A stretch of DNA of 64,000 nucleotides from Chryseosolibacter sp040902445 (lineage in GTDB: Bacteria > Bacteroidota > Bacteroidia > Cytophagales > Cyclobacteriaceae), in the NCBI GenBank assembly GCA_040902445.1, contig JBBDXJ010000260.1, forward strand, positions 25,727 through 89,726, written 5' to 3'. Shown here in pieces: positions 16,948 to 25,965 of the stretch. The notes beneath the pieces were generated by a model. It saw only the letters and a program-made list of their open reading frames with translations. It had not been told where the DNA came from and did not search any database. The position numbers were made by a program, and so were the translations under genes. The first letter of the stretch is position 1. Every line of letters begins with the position of its first letter.

Positions 16948-18993
16948 TCAGCTAACAACAGGCAAATAAACATGGAAAATAGCCCCCCCGTGGGGAACGC
17001 CTTCAGCGGTGATCATTCCGTTGTGATTTTCTAAAATCTTTTTACAGATAGAGAGACCGATGCCCGTTCCTCCATATTCTGCGCGGGCGTGCAGTCGCTG
17101 AAATACTTCAAAGATCTTTTTCTCATAGATGCGCTCAAACCCTATACCATTATCTTTGATACTGATGTGACAGTATTGCCGGGCCGGCACGGGAAATGCC
17201 GGTTTGAATATCTGCCCATCTACGAATTCTGTCCTTATCACCACGTGGGGTTGTACCTCAGGTTTCGAGAATTTCAGCGCATTGTTCAATAAGTTGTTAA
17301 ATAATTGCTGAACCTGGAAGGGAATGACGTTTATAGCGGGCAGGCGATCGCTTTCAATTATGGCTTTCTTCTCCAGGATCATTACTTCCAGTTCAACCAT
17401 TGACTGTGCCAGCAGCTCATTGAGATCGGTCATCTCTAACTTCTTCTCTGAAGTGGTAGTTCGTGAATAGGCTAGGATATCACGGATAAGCGTTTGCATT
17501 CTTAAAGCCCCGGCCTGCATGCGTTTGAAGTAGTCCCTTCCTTTTTCAGAGAGATTCTGGTATTCCAATTCCAGGATTCGATCCGAAAATGTCTGGATCT
17601 TGCGCAACGGTTCCTGAAGATCATGGCTTGAGATATAAGCAAATGAAGAAAGCTCCTCGTTCGTCCGTTCCAGCTCCTTATTCTTTAGTTCCAGTTTCAA
17701 GGAGGTTGCCAGCAATCTGTCCTCGGCGATTTTCTTTTCCGTCAGATCACGGGTAACTTTGGTAAATCCAATCAAGGCTCCTTCATCGTTGTGCAGGGCG
17801 GTAATGACCACGCTACCCCAAAAGGTTGTTCCATCTTTCCTGGTCCGCCATCCTTCATGTAGAGCCTTACCTTTTTTCGCGGCCTCTGCAAGAAGAGTTT
17901 CCGGGACACCCTTCTGTTGGTCTTGGGCTGAATAAAAAATACTGAAGTGCTTACCATGGATTTCCTCCGACTCATATCCTTTTATTTTTTGCGCGCCCTT
18001 ATTCCAATTCTGTATAAAACCTTCTTTGCTTAGCAATATGATGACAAAGTCCTCCACCTCGGATATCATCCGGTGATATCGTTCTTCGCTTTGCCTTAGT
18101 AGTTCATTTTTTTTCCTGAGATCCTCGTTTAGGCGCTCTACCTTCAGTTCATTTAAACGTCGTTCAGTCAGATCACGGGTGACCTTCGCGAAGCCCGTGA
18201 CATGACCTTCGCTATCATGCAATGATGTGATGGAAACACTTCCCCAGAACCGCGTACCACCTTTCCGCACTCGCCAGCCCTCGTGACTCACCTTGCCCAT
18301 AGCAACCGCCATCTGAATCAATTTGTCTGGCAGACCATCGCGCTGGTCTTCGGGAGTATAAAAAACGCGAAAACTTTTCCCAAGAATCTCTTTCTCACTG
18401 TATCCTTTAATGTTTTCTGCCCCCTTGTTCCAATTTTCAATGAGGCCGTCACGGGATAAAAGTATGATCGCGTAATCAGTAACTTCCGAGACCATACGGT
18501 GGTAACGCTCTTCACTTTTCTTAAGGGCTTGGATTGTCCCGATTATTTCTTCAGTCTGTTTTTTAAGATTTCTGAACCGGATTTGATCCGTTACATCCAC
18601 CACTATATTGATACCCCCTGACAATACACCGTTATCATCGTAAATGGGATAGGGATGGGGAAGAACATGAAATCTGGTTCCATTAGGTTGCTCAATAATA
18701 ACCTCTGTTCCAGCTGTTGGTTTTTCCCCTTTAATGGCCTGTGCCATCGGGCATTCGTCTAAAGGCAATTGCGTTCCGTCTAAATTGTAAATTTTCCAGG
18801 ATCCGCACCACATATCTTTGCCTTTCTCAGGCCGACGCCCCCACAGTTTTGCCGCCTCCTCGTTGTAGTCTGTAACATATCCCTCGATGTCGCACGCGTA
18901 CACAGCCACCGGTAAAATGTTGAGGAAGTCCTTAAGCCTGGAGTTGATATTTGCCCGGATCTCCGAATTCTTAATGCTGCTTCCTTGAGTCAT
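16948..18993 (-). CDS. Triple-PAS sensor histidine kinase
   Basis: 681-residue cytoplasmic kinase without membrane helices. PAS 1 at about 18-140 (FLNILPVAVYACDIEGYVTDYN). PAS 2 at about 160-285 and PAS 3 at about 310-425 are close copies of each other (YHRMVSEVTDYAIILLS/YHRMISEVEDFVIILLS, both with NWNKGA and the GFAKVTRDLTE / GFTKVTRDLTE ending). A HisKA dimerisation domain follows with H457 in SSHDLQEPLRKI, then a HATPase_c domain with DNGIGF and GGTGIGLSICKKI. The PAS copies resemble those of bacteriophytochrome-like light- or redox-sensing kinases; the ligand is unknown. No response regulator is adjacent, so it is an orphan. It is convergent with the TIR gene. Confidence 0.9.
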   Translation of the reverse strand: MTQGSSIKNSEIRANINSRLKDFLNILPVAVYACDIEGYVTDYNEEAAKLWGRRPEKGKDMWCGSWKIYNLDGTQLPLDECPMAQAIKGEKPTAGTEVIIEQPNGTRFHVLPHPYPIYDDNGVLSGGINIVVDVTDQIRFRNLKKQTEEIIGTIQALKKSEERYHRMVSEVTDYAIILLSRDGLIENWNKGAENIKGYSEKEILGKSFRVFYTPEDQRDGLPDKLIQMAVAMGKVSHEGWRVRKGGTRFWGSVSITSLHDSEGHVTGFAKVTRDLTERRLNELKVERLNEDLRKKNELLRQSEERYHRMISEVEDFVIILLSKEGFIQNWNKGAQKIKGYESEEIHGKHFSIFYSAQDQQKGVPETLLAEAAKKGKALHEGWRTRKDGTTFWGSVVITALHNDEGALIGFTKVTRDLTEKKIAEDRLLATSLKLELKNKELERTNEELSSFAYISSHDLQEPLRKIQTFSDRILELEYQNLSEKGRDYFKRMQAGALRMQTLIRDILAYSRTTTSEKKLEMTDLNELLAQSMVELEVMILEKKAIIESDRLPAINVIPFQVQQLFNNLLNNALKFSKPEVQPHVVIRTEFVDGQIFKPAFPVPARQYCHISIKDNGIGFERIYEKKIFEVFQRLHARAEYGGTGIGLSICKKILENHNGMITAEGVPHGGAIFHVYLPVVS

Positions 18994-19387
18994 TGATACG
19001 ATTGGATTAAGCTACATCGACAGGAGGTGATGGTTGGGAATGGTCGTCCAAAAAATAAGAGTGAAACATGAAATTCGTTGAAGGTTAATAAATATACGAT
19101 ACAATCCATATTTAACAGCGGATGGCTAAAAAACTTAAGACCGGCATCGGCCGTAAAAAATCATGCCAGCGACAGTAATCCGAGCGTGGCAGGTAAAATA
19201 ACTACTTTCAAACTTCGATGCAGATTCGAAGACTTGTCCCCTGCACCTGGAACCACTAAAGTCGGAACCAGGTTCACGTGAAATTCATGTTTTACACCCT
19301 CATCAAAAACAACAGATCACCGTTGACCATGCGATTTTGTAGCTGTAACTTTACTGGATCAAGTGATGGAGACCAACCAATAATCAA
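18994..19387. other. Intergenic region between divergent genes
   Basis: The 394 bp between the histidine kinase and msrA must hold the promoters of both divergent genes. I see no coding potential: the short frame at 19078-19281 has no family resemblance. I found no clear hairpin or repeat. Confidence 0.4.
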
Positions 19388-20035
19388 ATGACAATTTCAA
19401 ATGCATGTCAGGTGATTTGTTTTATGGCCTTAGTTGTTTCATGCGACGGTCAAAAGCAAGATGATGGAGACGTTAGGAAAGTTAATTTCACGGCCGCGGA
19501 CGGAAAAGCAGTTGCAGCCTTTGCATCCGGATGTTTCTGGTGTACGGAACATATCTTTGAAGCCGTAGTAGGAGTGGATTCAGCAGTGTCGGGATATGCA
19601 GGAGGAACGGTTCCGGACCCTACCTATGAATTGGTCAATACCGAAACGACAGGCCATGCCGAGACCGTATTGGTTTATTTCGACCCAAAAGTCATTGACT
19701 ACGAAGAATTGACGAAGGTATTTTTCACTTCCCACGATCCCACAACCCCCGATCGTCAGGGACCAGATGTCGGGTCTTCTTATCGCTCTATTCTTTTTTA
19801 TCGAACAGATCAGGAAAAAGCCATCGCCGAAAATGCTGTTAAGGAGTTTTCGGGATCTTTTGCAGCCCCCATTGTAACGGAGATAAGGCCCTTGACAGAA
19901 TTTTACCGCGCGGAAGGATATCATCAGGATTATATTCACCACAATCCAAAATCAACTTATGTGTTGGCCGTCTCGCTGCCGCGGTATGAAAAATTCAAGA
20001 AGATATATAAGGGCAAGTTTAAAAGTAGTCCATAG
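19388..20035 (+). CDS. msrA: Exported peptide methionine-S-sulfoxide reductase (lipoprotein)
   Basis: 215 residues. MsrA signature GCFWCTEHIFEAVVGVDSAVSGYAGG region, with C49 as the nucleophile and C52 next in the motif. Later family blocks are present (TTGHAETVLVYFDP, FFTSHDPTTPDRQGPDVGSSYRS, YHQDYI). The N-terminus MTISNACQVICFMALVVSC ends in a lipobox with C19 as the likely lipidated residue, so the enzyme is probably anchored in the envelope, where it repairs oxidised methionines of exported proteins using thioredoxin-type reductant. The TlpA-like protein at 25966 is one possible partner (inference). Confidence 0.93.
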   Translation: MTISNACQVICFMALVVSCDGQKQDDGDVRKVNFTAADGKAVAAFASGCFWCTEHIFEAVVGVDSAVSGYAGGTVPDPTYELVNTETTGHAETVLVYFDPKVIDYEELTKVFFTSHDPTTPDRQGPDVGSSYRSILFYRTDQEKAIAENAVKEFSGSFAAPIVTEIRPLTEFYRAEGYHQDYIHHNPKSTYVLAVSLPRYEKFKKIYKGKFKSSP

Positions 20036-20158
20036 CAATGCAGGAGTGTATGGATTACCTTGGATCATCAACCCTGGACTATCGACTTTTCAGAGGGATT
20101 TGTTTTACACGTTGCTATTTTGTCTCTTCACGGTCTATATGCATATAAATAAACACAC

Positions 20159-20842
20159 ATGAAAATCCTTCTTTTTACAGTGGTCATCGTCGTTGCCTTG
20201 TACAGTTGCAAGAGCAACACCGGTGAGTCGTCCTCAAAAAGTTTATTCAATGGTAAGGATCTTACGGGGTGGCACGTCGATGTTCCGAAAATGGATAATG
20301 ACACCGCTGAGAAAAGTCCTTTTGTTGTGCGAAATAGTATGCTGGTGAGTTTAGGTACGCCGGGAGGGCATCTTATCACTGATGCCGTATATAAAAATTA
20401 TCGACTTGAGGTTGAATACCGTTTTGCTGGTGTTCCTGGGAACTGCGGGGTCCTTGTGCATGCATCAACACCGAGGGCGCTTTATGAAATGTTTCCCAAA
20501 TCAATTGAAGTGCAGATGTTTCATGAGAATGCCGGAGATTTCTGGTGCATCGTTGAAGATATTAGGGTGCCGGACATGGAAGAAAGACGCGGACCTAAAG
20601 AAAACTGGGGCATAACAGAAGGCAAGGGGCGGCGAATTCTAAACCTCACCGATGGATCAGAAAAGCCAGTTGGTGAATGGAACAACATGCTGATCGAATG
20701 TCAGGGTAACAGTGTAAAAGTATGGGTGAACGGCGTCCCTGTCAATCACGGTACAGACTGCACCGCCAGCGAAGGCAACATCGCCCTCCAGGCGGAAGGA
20801 TCGGAGGTGGAATTCAGGAAGGTGGAGCTTACTCCGCTCTAG
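20159..20842 (+). CDS. DUF1080 (3-keto-disaccharide hydrolase family) lipoprotein
   Basis: 227 residues. N-terminal signal ending LYSC, with the lipidation Cys at residue 18. The DUF1080 beta-sandwich has its usual opening LFNGKDLTGWHVD, and later NYRLEVEYRFAGVPGNCGVLVHAS and EWNNMLIECQGNSVKVWVNG. Family members are laminin-G/concanavalin-like proteins, some shown to hydrolyse 3-keto-glucosides; others may only bind sugars. It is likely periplasmic or outer-membrane exposed. A second DUF1080 lipoprotein is at 35458-36078. It is followed by the molybdenum hydroxylase genes, with a promoter-like site between them. Confidence 0.85.
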   Translation: MKILLFTVVIVVALYSCKSNTGESSSKSLFNGKDLTGWHVDVPKMDNDTAEKSPFVVRNSMLVSLGTPGGHLITDAVYKNYRLEVEYRFAGVPGNCGVLVHASTPRALYEMFPKSIEVQMFHENAGDFWCIVEDIRVPDMEERRGPKENWGITEGKGRRILNLTDGSEKPVGEWNNMLIECQGNSVKVWVNGVPVNHGTDCTASEGNIALQAEGSEVEFRKVELTPL

Positions 20843-20882
20843 GCTCTATTCAAACCCATTTCCGTATTTCCTCATTCTACCG

Positions 20883-20890
20883 TAACTTCG
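20883..20890 (+). promoter_or_regulatory. Putative -7 promoter box before molybdenum hydroxylase genes
   Basis: TAACTTCG lies 24 nt before the ATG at 20915 and matches the TAnnTTC[A/G] pattern seen before the TIR genes. No convincing -33 TTTG is seen at the expected distance, so this is tentative. Confidence 0.35.
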
Positions 20891-20914
20891 GATGCAATTC
20901 AAAACCATTAAGCC

Positions 20915-21364
20915 ATGGAACTACAGGTGAATGAAAAGAAGTATTCCGTCGAGGCGCACGCTGGCGAGAGTCTGTTGAGTGTGTTGCGGGACCGGCTCGA
21001 TCTGACAGGAAGTAAGTATGGATGCGGCGAAGGTTCTTGCGGAGCCTGCACGGTGCTCGTCAGTGGTGCCGCCGTTCGCTCGTGTATCCTTCCGGCCAGC
21101 AGCGCGGTGGGAAAAGAGATCACTACCATTGAGGGCTTGCAAAAAAACGGATCGCTTCATCGGGTTCAAACAGCTTTTTTGAAAGTTGATGTATTTCAAT
21201 GTGCCTATTGCGCACCCGGCATGATCATGTCGGCTGTCAGCCTGCTGGAGAAAAATCCCAAACCTTCTGCGCAAGATATTACCCAGGCTATGCAAGGCAA
21301 CGTTTGCCGCTGCGGTACCTACCCACGAGTTGTGAAAGCCATTCAGGAAGCCGCCAAAATTTAA
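20915..21364 (+). CDS. (2Fe-2S)-binding small subunit of a molybdenum hydroxylase
   Basis: 149 residues, with the two-cluster arrangement of the xanthine oxidase family small subunit. A plant-type ferredoxin domain has YGCGEGSCGACTVLVSG. A four-helix [2Fe-2S] domain has FQCAYCAPGMIMSA and GNVCRCGTYPRVV. It passes electrons from the molybdenum subunit encoded 3 bp downstream to an external acceptor. It resembles the small subunit of isoquinoline 1-oxidoreductase and related aldehyde dehydrogenases; the substrate is not determinable. Confidence 0.93.
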   Translation: MELQVNEKKYSVEAHAGESLLSVLRDRLDLTGSKYGCGEGSCGACTVLVSGAAVRSCILPASSAVGKEITTIEGLQKNGSLHRVQTAFLKVDVFQCAYCAPGMIMSAVSLLEKNPKPSAQDITQAMQGNVCRCGTYPRVVKAIQEAAKI

Positions 21365-21367
21365 AGC

Positions 21368-23509
21368 ATGGATATGAAGCAGAAAGAACCAATTGATATC
21401 ACCGCACCGGAGCAATATGAACTTAATGAAGCCCCGGTGTACCAGTTCAATATGAACCGCCGCAGATTCTTCCAGGCAATGGGAAGTGGAGTTGCCATTG
21501 CGTTCACTACTTACAAAAGCATTGGTGGCGTTTTGTCGGAAGAGCTGAAAGCGCCTGAAGACCAGGTTGGCGCGTGGATACACATAGGAGAATCCGGGAA
21601 TGTCACTATCTATACGGGTAAAGCAGAGGTAGGACAGAACATCCGTACTTCACTTGCCCAGATCGTTGCCGAAGAGTTAGACGTGCGCATGGAAAAGATC
21701 GACATGATCCTCGGCGATACTGAACTGACTCCTTACGACCGGGGAACATTCGGAAGCCGCTCGATCCCTTACATGGGTCCGCAATTGCGCAAGGCTGCGG
21801 CAACAGCGCGCGAAGTGCTTTTGGAAATGGCTGCGAAAGAATGGAAAGCCGACCGCGCTACGCTGTTTATCGAGAAAGGTGAAGTAAAAAGCAGGCAGAC
21901 AAAACAAACGATCAATATAGGCAAACTCACCCAGGGAAAAGAAATCGTAAAAGGAATTAACGAGCAGGTATCGGTAACTCCGCCTGAAAAATGGAAAATA
22001 TCCGGAACGTCTGTTGCCAAGGTGAATGGCGAATCCTTTGTTACAGGTATACACAAATTCGTCACGGACATTAAACTGCCGGGGATGCTGTATGGAAAAG
22101 TGCTGCGCGCACCCGCTTATGGCGCTACCTTATCATCGGCTGATGTCTCTGCGGCAAAAAAAATCAAGGATGTCGTCGTTGTTCAGGATGGAAATTTCAT
22201 CGGAGTGGCGGCCCCGGATCTCCATACTGCTTCACAAGCGCTGGCAGCTATAAAGGCGGAATGGAAAACCGTCCCTCAGCCAGGCCGTGGCGAGATATTC
22301 GAACATCTCAAGAAAACGGCGCAGGAAAGAAGTGGACGCGATAGCGATTCGACCGGCGATGTGGCGGGGGCTTTAAACAAAGCGGAAGTTAAAATTGAAC
22401 AAACCTTTCATGTTGACTACATCGCGCACGCGCCTCTTGAATCCAGGGCTGGAGTTGCACAGTGGGCGAATAATAAACTTACAGTTTGGACTGGCACGCA
22501 AAGACCTTTTGGAGTTCAGGAGGAGCTTGCCGAAGTATTTAATATTCCTAAGGAAAATATACGGGTGATCATGCCCGATACAGGTTCGGGTTATGGCGGA
22601 AAACACACGAGTGAGGCTGGTATCGAAGCTGCGCGCCTGGCGAAGGAAGCGAACAAACCCGTTAAACTTGTCTGGACCCGGGAAGAAGAATTTACCTGGG
22701 CATATTTTCGCCCCGCGGGAGTGATTGAGGTAAAAGCTGGTGCGGATAAAAATGGTATAGTTACAGCGTGGGAGTTTCACAATTACAATTCGGGCGGTTC
22801 CGGTATTCAGACCCCTTATGAGGTGGCGAGCAGGAAAATACAGTTTCATCCCTCAGACTCACCGTTGCGCCAGGGTTCCTATCGCGGACTTGCCGCCACG
22901 GCAAATGTTTTTGCGCGGGAATCCATCATGAACGACCTCGCAATAGAATTGAAGATGGACCCCCTCACATTCCGCCTTAAGAACCTGAAAGAAGAACGGA
23001 TGATCAATGTATTGAAAGGCGCGGCGGAAAAATTCGGATGGGCGAATTACAAAGCTGCACCCGGCCATGGGATAGGTATCGCCTGCGGAACTGAAAAGGG
23101 AAGTTTTGTTGCTACCTGTGCAGAAGTTGCGTTCGATCGCTCTAATGAAGAAGTAAAAGTGTTGCGGGCGGTCACTGCTTTTGAGTGCGGAGCAATTATT
23201 AATCCGGAGCACCTTGAAAATCAGATCCAGGGTTCAGTGGTTCAGGGCCTGGGGGGTGCATTGTTTGAGTGGATTGACTTTAAAGACGGAAAGATCCTGA
23301 ATGCCCGGTTTTCCGACTACCGCGTTCCGCGTTTTGGCGACCTTCCCGTTCTTGAAACGGTGATGCTCAACCGGAAGGATATTCCGTCGTTGGGAGCAGG
23401 GGAGACCCCGATTCTCGGTATCGCCCCGGCTATACGCAATGCTATTGCCAATGCAACGGGTAAGAAACTATTTTCACTGCCCCTCGTACCGAATGGATTG
23501 AAGGTTTGA
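21368..23509 (+). CDS. Molybdopterin-binding large subunit, IorB/aldehyde dehydrogenase-like, Tat-exported
   Basis: 713 residues. A twin-arginine motif MNRRRFFQAM near residues 34-43 is followed by a hydrophobic stretch, so the folded complex is probably exported with the small subunit as a passenger. The molybdopterin domain shows GSGYGGKHTSEAGIEAA, RQGSYRGLAATANVFARES and, near the C-terminus, GAGETPILGIAPAI, whose Glu corresponds to the catalytic glutamate of the xanthine oxidase family. It sits 3 bp after the Fe-S subunit gene. No FAD subunit gene is adjacent, which fits the two-subunit isoquinoline-oxidoreductase type using a cytochrome or quinone acceptor. There is no cytochrome c domain at the C-terminus. 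Substrate unknown, probably an aldehyde or N-heterocycle. Confidence 0.9.
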   Translation: MDMKQKEPIDITAPEQYELNEAPVYQFNMNRRRFFQAMGSGVAIAFTTYKSIGGVLSEELKAPEDQVGAWIHIGESGNVTIYTGKAEVGQNIRTSLAQIVAEELDVRMEKIDMILGDTELTPYDRGTFGSRSIPYMGPQLRKAAATAREVLLEMAAKEWKADRATLFIEKGEVKSRQTKQTINIGKLTQGKEIVKGINEQVSVTPPEKWKISGTSVAKVNGESFVTGIHKFVTDIKLPGMLYGKVLRAPAYGATLSSADVSAAKKIKDVVVVQDGNFIGVAAPDLHTASQALAAIKAEWKTVPQPGRGEIFEHLKKTAQERSGRDSDSTGDVAGALNKAEVKIEQTFHVDYIAHAPLESRAGVAQWANNKLTVWTGTQRPFGVQEELAEVFNIPKENIRVIMPDTGSGYGGKHTSEAGIEAARLAKEANKPVKLVWTREEEFTWAYFRPAGVIEVKAGADKNGIVTAWEFHNYNSGGSGIQTPYEVASRKIQFHPSDSPLRQGSYRGLAATANVFARESIMNDLAIELKMDPLTFRLKNLKEERMINVLKGAAEKFGWANYKAAPGHGIGIACGTEKGSFVATCAEVAFDRSNEEVKVLRAVTAFECGAIINPEHLENQIQGSVVQGLGGALFEWIDFKDGKILNARFSDYRVPRFGDLPVLETVMLNRKDIPSLGAGETPILGIAPAIRNAIANATGKKLFSLPLVPNGLKV

Positions 23510-23511
23510 GT

Positions 23512-23573
23512 GGTTGCCGGTTGCCAGTACGCCCGGGAGAGACTTTCTGAAAGTTCTAAAACTTTCAGAAAGT
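23512..23573. repeat. Heptamer repeat plus 13-bp inverted repeat after molybdenum hydroxylase
   Basis: Two GGTTGCC units at 23512-23525 directly follow the stop codon; a related GGTTGCC word recurs after the amidohydrolase at about 25713. Next comes a perfect inverted repeat, ACTTTCTGAAAGT at 23542-23554 and ACTTTCAGAAAGT at 23561-23573, with the 6-nt loop TCTAAA. It has no T-run, so it may be a Rho-dependent or mRNA-stabilising hairpin rather than a classical terminator. Confidence 0.6.
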
Positions 23574-23708
23574 TGTGGGCAGATGTTCACCGCTGAACAG
23601 GGATTGTACGGTTATGAAACCCTGTTGTTTACGAACACCTCAAATCGTATTCTAATCCCCACACTTGAACTGGCAGTTGATTTGCATAGTGTCTGACCAA
23701 AAGAATAA

Positions 23709-23909
23709 ATGAAGGTTTTTATTTCTCTGGTACTCTGGTGTTTTTTGCTGGTGATCTGCTGGCCTATTGCCCTGATCATGCTGTTTCTTTTTCCCCTCTT
23801 CTGGCTTCTTCTCCTGCCTTTTAAAATCGTTGGATTGACAATTGAGTTGGTCTTTAGACTCATCAGTGCGGTGCTTCTTTTTCCTTTCCGCATATTTTCT
23901 AAAGCATAA
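23709..23909 (+). CDS. Small very hydrophobic membrane protein
   Basis: 66 residues, almost entirely hydrophobic, with two probable membrane helices (about 4-32 and 35-60) and a basic end (FPFRIFSKA). The regular F/L/I/W pattern, a clear ATG and a stop soon after favour a real small membrane protein, although frames of this composition can occur by chance. I do not recognise the family. It stands alone between the molybdenum hydroxylase and the amidohydrolase. Confidence 0.5.
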   Translation: MKVFISLVLWCFLLVICWPIALIMLFLFPLFWLLLLPFKIVGLTIELVFRLISAVLLFPFRIFSKA

Positions 23910-24416
23910 TGCCGGATCTGACTTACTAAATCTGGTACTTTGAACCCGTTCCGGAAAGCTCTTCGATTCAAATCTGCTTCCGTGCGCCAAAAAAGATTTT
24001 CTCCCGAGTGGAATTTCCTGTCCATGGGACTCCTGTGGAGTGGCGCACTTGCATGCTTAAACTTTCTGCTTCGCTCATTAGTGAAGTGTAAACCGAGCGA
24101 GTGGGGTCATGCTAATCATTTTTGTGCGCACCTTCATACTCATCCCCAGGTCTACCTCACCCCCCTGAAAAAGAGTAGGAATTAAAATGCGCATGTAGAA
24201 GGGTGAGGTGATTGAGCCGAAGGCTTTTTAGTCAGGCCCGGGTGAAATAGCTTTGGAGGATCGGCTTTAGCCAAATAATCGACTCCGCACTACATTTAAC
24301 GAGACCCCAGGACTTTCCAGGTATTTAACAAAGCAAATTTTACGGTGCCAGTTAAGGAAAGTCTTTTGTTTTCCATAAAAATCAAAGCCATATTTCATAC
24401 CATAATCAACAATCCT
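23910..24416. other. Gene-free region with an inverted repeat
   Basis: 507 bp without a convincing gene. An inverted repeat has arms ACCTCACCC (24154-24162) and GGGTGAGGT (24201-24209) separated by 38 nt. The enclosed DNA looks like an interspersed intergenic element rather than a terminator. The frame at 23940-24185 has no recognisable protein character. The 3' part must contain the promoter of the amidohydrolase. Confidence 0.45.
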
Positions 24417-25685
24417 ATGAAACCCCTATTGCTCACGCCCCGGCCAAAAATCCTCATAATAGTATTGCTGCTTTTCAGCCATTTTGTTCCGGCCCAGCAA
24501 TATGCCATCGTCATCAAAGATGGACATGTCATAGACCCGAAAAACAATATCAATGCCCTGATGGACGTGGCTATTCAGGATGGAAAGATCGTCGCGGTGG
24601 CGAAGACTATCGACGGAAACCAGTCGCGGCAGGTGGTTAACGCAAAAGGTATGTATGTTGTCCCCGGCCTGATCGATATTCATGGACATGTATTTTATGG
24701 AACTGAAGCTGACCACGCCTACAGCAACGGGACCTCTGCTATCTCTCCTGACGGATTTACATTTCGTGTCGGCGTGACAACTAACGTCGATGCAGGAGGG
24801 GCGGGATGGAAAACCTTTGCAACCTTTATACAGAATGTAATTGACGTAGCCCAGACCCGCGTACTGGCTTTTTTGAACATCGTCGGTGAAGGTATGCGCG
24901 GCGGAGTTTATGAACAAAACACCAACGACATGGACCCGAAAATGGCGGCTGCCGTTGCCAGAAGATATCGCGACCATATCGTGGGGTTTAAAGTAGCTCA
25001 CTACAACGGACCTGAATGGACTCCGGTGGACAATGCCGTGAAAGCCGGCGAAACTGCGAAGGTTCCCGTGATGATCGACTTTGGCGGCAACACTCCACCG
25101 TTATCGATCAGGGAATTGTTCTTCGACCACCTGCGTCCCGGAGATATTTTCACCCATGCCTTCGGCCAGCTCGGAAGTCGCGAGGCGATAGTGGAGGTCA
25201 GCAACAACACAGTGAAGCCTTTTGTATGGGAAGCGCAGAAACGCGGAATCATTTTCGATGTGGGTTATGGCGGCATAAGCTTCTCGTATTCCCAGGCAAT
25301 ACCAGCGCTGAAGAATAAATTTTTTCCCAACACCATCAGCACAGATCTTCATATCGGAAGCATGAATGGTTCCATGAAGGATATGCTCAGTGTCATGTCG
25401 AAGTTTCACCAGATGGGTATGGATCTGCCGGCCCTTATCAAGGCCTCAACGTGGAGCCCTGCCGTTGCTATTAAACGCGAAGAACTCGGACACCTTTCAG
25501 TCGGCGCTGACGCGGATGTAGCCATTCTCAACCTGCGCCAGGGAGATTTTGGCTTTTTTGATTATACAGGTCTCAAAGTTAAAGGTGACAAAAAATTTGA
25601 GTGTGAAATGACCGTCCGCAATGGCAGGATTGTCTATGACCTGAATGGCATAGCCACCCCGGTGGTTATCAGAAGGGGGAATTAG
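24417..25685 (+). CDS. Exported amidohydrolase/deacetylase-family metallohydrolase
   Basis: 422 residues from the ATG at 24417. A longer in-frame start at 24345 is a GTG and would bury the signal peptide, so 24417 is preferred. The signal peptide is ILIIVLLLFSHFVPAQQ. The metal-dependent amidohydrolase fold shows IDIHGHVFYG (metal-binding His pair), IVGFKVAHYNG (probable carboxylated Lys), FTHAFGQ and NTISTDLH (catalytic Asp). The C-terminal beta-sandwich is typical (GADADVAILNLRQG). It resembles the deacetylase/dihydroorotase-like group that removes acyl groups from small N-acyl or seryl compounds; the substrate is unknown. The signal peptide places it in the periplasm. Gene neighbours give no pathway clue. 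Confidence 0.88.
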   Translation: MKPLLLTPRPKILIIVLLLFSHFVPAQQYAIVIKDGHVIDPKNNINALMDVAIQDGKIVAVAKTIDGNQSRQVVNAKGMYVVPGLIDIHGHVFYGTEADHAYSNGTSAISPDGFTFRVGVTTNVDAGGAGWKTFATFIQNVIDVAQTRVLAFLNIVGEGMRGGVYEQNTNDMDPKMAAAVARRYRDHIVGFKVAHYNGPEWTPVDNAVKAGETAKVPVMIDFGGNTPPLSIRELFFDHLRPGDIFTHAFGQLGSREAIVEVSNNTVKPFVWEAQKRGIIFDVGYGGISFSYSQAIPALKNKFFPNTISTDLHIGSMNGSMKDMLSVMSKFHQMGMDLPALIKASTWSPAVAIKREELGHLSVGADADVAILNLRQGDFGFFDYTGLKVKGDKKFECEMTVRNGRIVYDLNGIATPVVIRRGN

Positions 25686-25965
25686 TTGCGGGTTGCCTGC
25701 CAGTTGCAAGATACCGGTTGCCGGTTCTGGTACCGGTCTGACGGCTATGTTATTCCTCATAAATAAATTCTGAGTATTTAATGCGTTATCAAATGGCGCT
25801 CCCCATCAGAGTCACCGGTCTCCGGGACTCTGATGTTCCTGCCGCAATGTGATTCTTATTACTGGCCGCGCTGTTAAAGCCCTCTGACGGCTAATGATAG
25901 TCGATCAGGGAAGATTTGTTAAATTGGTATTTGATAGCTAGCATACCTGATCAAACCCCAAAATT

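Noticed and set aside
23940..24185. Frame of 81 residues after the small membrane protein
   Set aside because: It crosses an inverted repeat and has no recognisable domain or start context.
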